5,753 nucleotides of DNA from DAOVRL01 sp964459805 (GTDB lineage Bacteria; Planctomycetota; Phycisphaerae; Sedimentisphaerales; Anaerobacaceae). The position numbers and the translations under genes were made by a program. The stretch's first letter is position 1; every line of letters starts with the position of its first letter. The notes under the pieces are model-generated. The model saw only the letters and a list, made by a program, of their open reading frames with translations, had not been told where the DNA came from and made no database searches. This document shows, piece after piece, positions 1-3,824 of this stretch. The stretch is from NCBI GenBank assembly GCA_964459805.1, contig CAYWOD010000219.1, forward strand, positions 1 to 5,753, in the 5' to 3' direction.

Positions 1-86
1 AATTGAAAAACATAACCAAATGTCACTGGAATCGCTTGTAGCGTAGTAGTACTAACACCCGGTCATATATCTTCTTTGGCGCAGGC

Positions 87-179
87 ATGACCATGAATCG
101 GGGGGAGCTAATCATTATGCTCACTGTTCTTGCGGTGGGAACCGCTGTCATCATACTGTTGGTGATCTGCGGATTCTGA
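87..179 (+). CDS. possible small single-span membrane peptide (30 aa)
   Basis: The frame beginning ATG ACC ATG AAT encodes a 30-residue peptide. It has a short polar N-terminus with one Arg and one Glu, then an uninterrupted hydrophobic stretch (about residues 8-28, LIIMLTVLAVGTAVIILLVI) ending Cys-Gly-Phe-stop. This is the composition of a single transmembrane helix, probably with its N-terminus inside. Two starts are possible. ATG 87 has only a weak GCAGG upstream. ATG 117 is preceded at 9 bases by a purine-rich GGGGGAG (101-107) but would leave a 20-residue, almost purely hydrophobic peptide. The frame is closed upstream by TAG at 39-41. I recognise no family. It lies upstream of the thioesterase in the same frame, but stops at 249 and 255 separate them, so it is not an N-terminal extension. 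A chance hydrophobic ORF is a real alternative. Confidence 0.33.
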   Translation: MTMNRGELIIMLTVLAVGTAVIILLVICGF

Positions 180-245
180 TGCTTGCAAGGACACTCTTCT
201 CCAGCAAAGCCGCACCCGGCGTCGATCCGCTGCCCCGGAACATCC

Positions 246-274
246 TTGTAAAAATGACATATCCGAATAATAAT
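246..274 (+). promoter_or_regulatory. candidate sigma-70 promoter upstream of the thioesterase
   Basis: TTGTAA (246-251, 4 of 6 to TTGACA) and AATAAT (269-274, 5 of 6 to TATAAT) are separated by 17 bases, inside a local AT-rich patch. Transcription would start near 281, only about 10 bases before the ATG at 291 and about 50 before the ATG at 333, so it bears on the start choice for the thioesterase. It is based on consensus matching by eye only. Confidence 0.35.
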
Positions 275-290
275 AGAGTCGATTCGACAA

Positions 291-1058
291 ATGGTGTTGT
301 GCGCCGAAATCACCAAAAGCCCGGACAAAAGTATGAACGTCAGGGAAGACACATTTACGGTTAAGACCTACCAGTGCCAACCTGATGGGAGCATTAAGGT
401 AGCTTCGCTGATGCACTGTCTTCAGGAAGTCGCCGCCGTCCACGCAGAACAGCTTGGCTTCGGCCTTGACAGATTGAATGAAATAAACAGCTATTGGGTG
501 CTCTCAAACCTCGAAATACAATTTGCCAAATTCCCGAAATGGAACGACCAGGTCACCATCAGAACCTGGCCGAGCGGGCATACTCGCTCGGCAGCTACAA
601 GAGAGTTTGTCGGCAAAGATCAGGATGACCGCGAGCTGTTCAGGGTCGGCAGCGAATGGATGGTATTGAACAAACGCAGCAGCCGGCCGAGGAATCTGTT
701 CCGTCTCGGCCTGAACCTGCCCCAGACCGGACCAAAAGCCATATCGGCAAAGCTCAAAAGACTGGAGCCGCAAAACAGTTACAGTCAGACCGAACCAGTG
801 CGCGTGCCCTATAGTTCAATTGATCTAAACGGCCATGTGAACAACACCGAATACGTGCGATGGAGCATTGACGCCTTGAGACGAGCATTCGAATTCAAGG
901 GGCCCATCCGCTACATACAAGCCACCTATTTCTCCGAAGTCTTTGAGGGCGATGAGCTTGACCTGCTTCTTTCTTCCGCCCCAACCGGGCGGTTCTGTGT
1001 TCTGGGAAGAAAACCGGATGACCAAAGCAATGTCTTCGCTGCGCAAATCTCCTGTTGA
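291..1058 (+). CDS. acyl-ACP thioesterase (FatA/FatB family, double hotdog)
   Basis: The protein (255 aa) hydrolyses fatty acyl-acyl carrier protein in the cytoplasm, releasing free fatty acid and ending chain extension. Family assignment is from sequence. The first hotdog half spans about residues 20-145 and carries the typical opening (LQEVAAVHAEQLGFG, 44-58) and the WVLSNLEIQF strand segment (69-78). The second half begins near residue 167 and holds the diagnostic block SSIDLNGHVNNTEYVRW (175-191). By comparison with plant and bacterial FatA/FatB enzymes, D178, N180, H182 and probably E216 (YFSEV) are the catalytic candidates. Length matches bacterial members. ATG 291 was chosen because the codons between 291 and 333 look coding (C/G-rich third positions) while those before do not. 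ATG 333 would give 241 aa, fits the family N-terminus equally well, and neither start has a clear Shine-Dalgarno. Chain-length preference cannot be read from sequence. Confidence 0.9.
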   Translation: MVLCAEITKSPDKSMNVREDTFTVKTYQCQPDGSIKVASLMHCLQEVAAVHAEQLGFGLDRLNEINSYWVLSNLEIQFAKFPKWNDQVTIRTWPSGHTRSAATREFVGKDQDDRELFRVGSEWMVLNKRSSRPRNLFRLGLNLPQTGPKAISAKLKRLEPQNSYSQTEPVRVPYSSIDLNGHVNNTEYVRWSIDALRRAFEFKGPIRYIQATYFSEVFEGDELDLLLSSAPTGRFCVLGRKPDDQSNVFAAQISC

Positions 1059-1245
1059 GTGCCGTACTTGCACCCTCGCAGCCGAACACGATATCATCCA
1101 CGAGCTTGCCCTCAAACGGAGCCTGTGGAAAAACGGTATCACGGTAATCTCACTGTCGGGCGGGTTAGGCAGACCGTCCGGCGAAATTGACAATTGATTG
1201 TTGCCTGTTGTTGATTTAGATGATATTCTACCGATGTTTCAATTT

Positions 1246-1250
1246 AAGGG
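1246..1250 (+). promoter_or_regulatory. ribosome binding site supporting a GTG start
   Basis: AAGGG ends 7 bases before GTG 1258, with no competing in-frame ATG nearby. It decides the start of the membrane protein gene, which would otherwise lack a conventional start codon. Confidence 0.6.
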
Positions 1251-1257
1251 CTAAATC

Positions 1258-2154
1258 GTGGAATTATCGTTGTCAGTGAAGCTGCGAATAGCTGCGGCGG
1301 CGGCCGTTGGGGTGGTCTTGATCGGCATACTGGCGTGGCCGTCGGCCGAACCGTTTGAGCCGTTCGGGCCTGTGCGTCCCGGCAACTTAGCGTTAGCCGG
1401 GACCGCAGTTCTGGCGGTCCTGGCCTTTGTGTCCGGCTTGATCGGCTATTTTGTCTCCTGGCCCCACGGTCGGGAAATCGGCATTCTGGCGGTCCCGTCA
1501 GGCCTGGCTGTCTTGGCCGTTCGATCGGGCAACATAGCCTCTCTCGTGCAGTTAGAACCGGCCATCGAGCAGCGCCGGGCATTGTTGGCGGCCCTTAGGT
1601 GGGAACCGCTTTTCTGGCTGGCTATTGTGGCTATCGGATTCGCCGGGGTGCTTTGCGGTCAGAGAATCCGCTGCAAAGCCGGCGCGGCCGGGGCAGAGAA
1701 TAAACCTAAATCCAAGTCAAACATATACTTAAATTCGGCTATCGCCCTTGTGGCTTCGGTGTTGATAGCTCAGGTGTCTCTGGGAAGACTCGTTCAGGAT
1801 GTCCAATTCTCGGATAACAGGTTGGGTTCTGTTGTGGGCCAGCCGGCCATCGGACAGATCGTTTTCGGGGTCGTGGTCGCCTTCGGGCTCGCGGCTTTTG
1901 TCGTCAAGAGCTTGCTCAATGCGGGCTATCTGTGGCCTATAATCGCCAGCGTCTTGGTAACTCCTTTTAGTATAATGAGTTACGTAAAGCAAGATACTCT
2001 AATCCACCTTGTTCGATATTGGCCCGCCGTGTTCTTTTCAAATCCGATCATTTCAATATCACCTGTGCAAATGGTGGCTCTGGGGACCCTTGGCTCGATT
2101 GCAGGCTACTGGATGGGCGTGCGGTACGATTTCTGGCGAAAACACGAGATATAG
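1258..2154 (+). CDS. polytopic membrane protein of unknown function
   Basis: This 298-residue protein is an integral membrane protein of no family I recognise. Hydrophobic segments are visible at about residues 10-28, 43-66, 72-90 (weaker), 116-134, 155-174, 196-217, 222-242 and 269-288, giving seven or eight spans. A Pro/Phe-rich loop (29-42) follows the first span. A Lys-rich hydrophilic loop (about 136-154, containing ENKPKSKSN) separates the protein into two halves and is probably cytoplasmic. The C-terminus ends in a charged tail (RYDFWRKHEI). No catalytic motif, cofactor site or signal peptide distinct from the first span is evident. It starts at GTG 1258 with AAGGG at 7 bases. It sits alone between a 199-base and a 326-base spacer, so neither neighbour clearly predicts its role. 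A permease-like or membrane-anchor role is possible but not supported by any residue I can point to. Confidence 0.75.
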   Translation: MELSLSVKLRIAAAAAVGVVLIGILAWPSAEPFEPFGPVRPGNLALAGTAVLAVLAFVSGLIGYFVSWPHGREIGILAVPSGLAVLAVRSGNIASLVQLEPAIEQRRALLAALRWEPLFWLAIVAIGFAGVLCGQRIRCKAGAAGAENKPKSKSNIYLNSAIALVASVLIAQVSLGRLVQDVQFSDNRLGSVVGQPAIGQIVFGVVVAFGLAAFVVKSLLNAGYLWPIIASVLVTPFSIMSYVKQDTLIHLVRYWPAVFFSNPIISISPVQMVALGTLGSIAGYWMGVRYDFWRKHEI

Positions 2155-2212
2155 CGGCACAACAGCGGGTATCCGCAAATTTGGAACGTCTTTTTTCAGA
2201 ACTCCCGCCTTT

Positions 2213-2250
2213 TGTAAATTCCTGTAATCCAGATATTTACAGCTGGCAGG
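2213..2250. repeat. overlapping inverted repeats upstream of csrA
   Basis: TGTAAAT (2213-2219) pairs with ATTTACA (2235-2241). CTGTAA (2222-2227) pairs with TTACAG (2237-2242). A third arrangement pairs CCTG (2221-2224) with CAGG (2247-2250) and CCAG (2229-2232) with CTGG (2243-2246). These pairings exclude one another because they share the ATTTACAG segment. No T-run follows directly, so this is not a standard terminator. A perfect TATAAT lies 4 bases downstream, so an operator or alternative RNA fold are both possible. Confidence 0.35.
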
Positions 2251-2331
2251 TCTTATAATCACGCCCAGTCATCCAAACAAAAACAAATTTGGTGGTTTTT
2301 GGCCCCAAAATTAGCCGAAAGTATAGTTGGT

Positions 2332-2359
2332 TAAAGTTTTGCAGGCATTGAGTCGTTCT
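2332..2359 (+). promoter_or_regulatory. weak sigma-28 (FliA)-like promoter candidate for csrA
   Basis: TAAAGTTT (2332-2339) is identical to the consensus -35 of flagellar sigma-28 promoters. The expected -10 (GCCGATAA after 11 bases) is poor: the best match is GTCGTTCT at 2352-2359 (4 of 8) with a 12-base spacer. An overlapping TATAAA at 2359-2364 could instead be a sigma-70 -10, but it has no good -35. Confidence 0.2.
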
Positions 2360-2409
2360 ATAAATGGTAAGTTGTTCAATGCCGGCAGAAATGAGCCCTT
2401 GAGAAGCAG

Positions 2410-2474
2410 CAGGGATGAACAGGTGGCCGGAGCTATTCGTATTGATATAGAGTAACACCAGCCGACAAAAGGAG
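2410..2474 (+). promoter_or_regulatory. candidate CsrA-binding GGA motifs in the csrA leader
   Basis: CAGGGATG (2410-2417) matches the CARGGAUG core of the CsrA binding consensus. A second GGA occurs in GCCGGAGC (2429-2431) and a third inside the ribosome binding site AAAAGGAG (2467-2474), 6 bases before the csrA ATG. Known CsrA proteins repress translation, including their own, by bridging such sites over the Shine-Dalgarno. Spacings of 16 and 42 bases between the GGAs are compatible with dimer bridging. Autoregulation here is an inference. Confidence 0.4.
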
Positions 2475-2480
2475 TTAGCA

Positions 2481-2750
2481 ATGTTGGTTCTAAGCAGACA
2501 AAGAGACGAATCAATCATGATCGGCGATGATGTCGAGATCACCATCGTGGACGTCCGGGGGGACAAGGTTCGTCTGGGTATAACAGCGCCGAAACAAATA
2601 CCGGTTCATCGCAGGGAAATATACGACGCTATTCAACGTGAAAAGGCCGCGAAGAAGGCTTCTGCGGAGCAGCCGGAGAAAACGGCCCAGGCCGAGCCTG
2701 ACAAAGCAGCCCAGAAAGAGCCTCAGAAGGAACCGCAGGCACATCAATAA
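2481..2750 (+). CDS. csrA: carbon storage regulator CsrA (translational regulator)
   Basis: CsrA is a small dimeric RNA-binding protein that binds GGA motifs in mRNA leaders and controls translation and message stability. Residues 1-55 match the whole CsrA fold: the opening MLVLSRQRDESIMIGDDVEI, the central strand segment KVRLGITAPKQIPVHR, and the helix REIYDAIQREK. Both RNA-contacting regions are kept, with L4 and R6 near the N-terminus and the VHR motif with R44 at the end of the last strand. The protein is 89 residues against the usual 60-70. The excess is a low-complexity tail (about 56-89) of Ala, Lys, Glu, Gln and Pro with KEPQ repeated at 79-86. The start is secure, with AAAAGGAG ending 6 bases before ATG. 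No flagellar genes or fliW occur in the window. GGA motifs in its own leader suggest self-repression. Confidence 0.95.
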   Translation: MLVLSRQRDESIMIGDDVEITIVDVRGDKVRLGITAPKQIPVHRREIYDAIQREKAAKKASAEQPEKTAQAEPDKAAQKEPQKEPQAHQ

Positions 2751-2822
2751 GGACAAGTATCCCGCAGCAGCTTTCTACGAGCACCCGGTTACCGTCCTAT
2801 TCAACAAACCACGTGAGTCAGG

Positions 2823-2846
2823 GCGGGTTTTATGCGCCCGCGTTTT
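2823..2846 (+). terminator. probable weak intrinsic terminator after csrA
   Basis: GCGGG (2823-2827) pairs with CCCGC (2837-2841) around a 9-base loop, followed one base later by TTTT (2843-2846). An alternative register pairs GGGCG (2821-2825) with CGCCC (2835-2839). The stem is short and the T-run brief, but the position about 70 bases after the csrA stop and before a new promoter fits termination. Confidence 0.42.
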
Positions 2847-2922
2847 ACATTCATAAGCCCGTCGGCCAAAAAGTTGCATTTATCACTTGCCTTGAGTTGG
2901 GTAATAATGTTTAATAGTGGTT

Positions 2923-2951
2923 TTGACACCCAGAAGGGTAAATATTATGAG
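2923..2951 (+). promoter_or_regulatory. candidate sigma-70 promoter for the corrinoid protein gene
   Basis: A perfect TTGACA (2923-2928) is followed after 17 bases by TATGAG (2946-2951, 4 of 6). TATTAT (2943-2948, 5 of 6) overlaps but would leave only a 14-base spacer. Transcription would begin near 2958, giving a leader of about 25 bases that contains the Shine-Dalgarno. A second pair, TTGCCT (2887-2892) and TTTAAT (2910-2915) at 17 bases, lies just upstream, so tandem promoters are possible. Confidence 0.45.
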
Positions 2952-2969
2952 ATTTTAGCTTACATTATT

Positions 2970-2977
2970 GAGGTGAG
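2970..2977 (+). promoter_or_regulatory. strong Shine-Dalgarno of the corrinoid protein gene
   Basis: GAGGTGAG is close to the full anti-16S complement and lies 5 bases before ATG 2983. It is the strongest ribosome binding site in the window, which suggests high expression. Confidence 0.7.
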
Positions 2978-2982
2978 TTGAG

Positions 2983-3609
2983 ATGGCAGATTTGAAAGCA
3001 TTAGCAGACGCGGTTATCAAAGGGGATCAGAGCACGGCGGTGGAAGTTACCAAGGCGGCCCTAAGTGAGGGTACGGCAGCCAAGAGTGTGCTGGACGAGG
3101 GGCTAATCGCGGGTATGGACGTCGTTGGCGCCCGGTTCAAGAAGAACGAAATCTACATACCCGAAGTGCTTATCGCTGCGCGGGCGATGAAAATGGCCAT
3201 GGGGATACTCGAGCCGGAGCTTACCAAGGCCGGTGTCCAGCCCGTTGGCAGACTTCTGATAGGAACGGTGCAAGGCGATTTGCACGATATCGGCAAGAAT
3301 CTGGTCGCAATGATGCTTAAAGGAGCAGGGTTTGAGGTCATTGACCTGGGTGTTGACGTGGGGCCCGAAAAGTTCGTCGAGCAAGCCAAGGCCGCGGGCG
3401 CTCAGTTGATTGGTATGAGCGCGCTTTTGACCACGACTATGCCCGGAATGGAGAAGTCGATAAACGCCTTGAAGGAAGCCGGAATTTCAGCCAAGATTAT
3501 GATAGGCGGCGCCCCCGTAACTCAGGGCTATGCCGACAGAGTCGGCGCCCACGGTTACGCACCCGATGCGGCCTCGGCGGTTGATATAGCAAAAAGCCTC
3601 GTAGCCTGA
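2983..3609 (+). CDS. methyltransferase cognate corrinoid protein (B12-binding)
   Basis: This 208-residue protein is of the MtaC/MtbC/MttC/MtgC type. It carries a corrinoid that shuttles a methyl group between a substrate-specific methyltransferase and a second methyltransferase acting on tetrahydrofolate, or on coenzyme M in methanogens. Residues about 1-85 form the helical cap domain (N-terminal B12-binding type). Residues about 90-208 are the Rossmann-like B12 domain. The cobalt-ligand motif is DLHDIG with H101 as the lower axial ligand. It is followed by the S-x-L segment (S146, L148 in GMSALLTTTM) and the GG motif (IGGAP, 174-178) that cradle the nucleotide tail. Length is normal for the family. 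There is no methyltransferase or corrinoid activation gene (RamA-like) in the window, so the methyl donor (methanol, methylamine, betaine or methoxyaromatic) cannot be named. It is transcribed alone, with its own promoter and a strong terminator. Confidence 0.92.
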   Translation: MADLKALADAVIKGDQSTAVEVTKAALSEGTAAKSVLDEGLIAGMDVVGARFKKNEIYIPEVLIAARAMKMAMGILEPELTKAGVQPVGRLLIGTVQGDLHDIGKNLVAMMLKGAGFEVIDLGVDVGPEKFVEQAKAAGAQLIGMSALLTTTMPGMEKSINALKEAGISAKIMIGGAPVTQGYADRVGAHGYAPDAASAVDIAKSLVA

Positions 3610-3699
3610 GAGAACATCGGCAAAATCATAATATCCACGGCGAATCTTCTTTGGCCCGGCAATCCAGTCAGCCGCTTTTTGTGCTCAGAAAACCGATAC

Positions 3700-3726
3700 A
3701 CAGCCGTTTTACACGGCTGTTTTTTT
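3700..3726 (+). terminator. strong intrinsic terminator after the corrinoid protein gene
   Basis: ACAGCCGT (3700-3707) pairs perfectly with ACGGCTGT (3713-3720) around a 5-base TTTAC loop, and a run of seven T follows (3720-3726). This is a classic rho-independent terminator 90 bases after the corrinoid gene stop. It shows that the sigma factor gene downstream needs its own promoter. Confidence 0.9.
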
Positions 3727-3736
3727 GCGCGCGGTT

Positions 3737-3745
3737 TGGTAAAAT
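3737..3745 (+). promoter_or_regulatory. candidate extended -10 promoter for the sigma factor gene
   Basis: TGGTAAAAT contains a TAAAAT hexamer (3740-3745, 5 of 6 to TATAAT) preceded by the TGn extension, which can compensate for a missing -35. The -35 position falls in the terminator T-run and has no match. Transcription would start near 3752, about 73 bases before the GTG start. Its placement directly after the terminator is the main support. Confidence 0.33.
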
Positions 3746-3812
3746 AAACCCTGGTGATAGTGGGAAGATTTGAAACGCCGACCAGCGGCCAGAACAGTCG
3801 AACTCGTACACT

Positions 3813-3817
3813 GGGGA
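3813..3817 (+). promoter_or_regulatory. ribosome binding site favouring the GTG start of the sigma factor
   Basis: GGGGA ends 7 bases before GTG 3825 but 13 bases before ATG 3831, so spacing favours the GTG. The reading frame is open back to TGA 3771-3773 with no other start codon between. Confidence 0.5.
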
Positions 3818-3824
3818 CGGTTCG

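Larger units (their letters stand above)
2155..2480 (+). other. 326-base non-coding leader region upstream of csrA
   Basis: There is no convincing gene here on either strand. The region is AT-rich and holds overlapping inverted repeats (2213-2250), a perfect TATAAT (2254-2259) without a well-spaced -35, a TTTTGG/CCAAAA short palindrome (2296-2309), a TAAAGTTT box (2332-2339), a TATAAA (2359-2364), and GGA motifs approaching the csrA start. It most likely contains the csrA promoter or promoters and a long 5' untranslated region. Which of the boxes is used cannot be decided from sequence alone. Confidence 0.5.

Noticed and set aside
23..352. - strand frame with a signal-peptide-like start
   Set aside because: Begins inside the thioesterase gene. 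The hydrophobic start is antisense to its N-terminus, and the rest has no family resemblance.
825..1193. - strand frame across the thioesterase end and the following spacer
   Set aside because: Mostly antisense to conserved thioesterase codons, with no motif and no ribosome binding site.
1018..1197. 59-residue frame overlapping the end of the thioesterase, preceded by GGGAAGA
   Set aside because: Overlaps a confident gene by 41 bases, has no recognisable motif, and its tail is of ordinary spacer composition. The thioesterase ends naturally at 1058, so this is not a frameshifted continuation either.
1187..1227. Perfect TTGACA (1187-1192) as a promoter for the membrane protein gene
   Set aside because: At 16-18 bases downstream there is no acceptable -10 (GTTGAT is 3 of 6); GATATT lies 29 bases away. 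Not supportable as a pair, although the AT-rich stretch may still contain the promoter.
2164..2197. GCGG/CCGC hairpin followed by TTTTTT after the membrane protein gene
   Set aside because: The stem is only 4 base pairs and the T-run begins about 15 bases past it, too far for an intrinsic terminator.
2009..2258. Two + strand frames overlapping the end of the membrane protein gene
   Set aside because: Both sit largely inside the longer gene in other frames and show no domain or ribosome binding site.
2750..2982. Cobalamin riboswitch before the corrinoid protein gene
   Set aside because: No B12-box-like sequence is visible, and the space between the csrA terminator and the likely transcription start is too short for the full aptamer.
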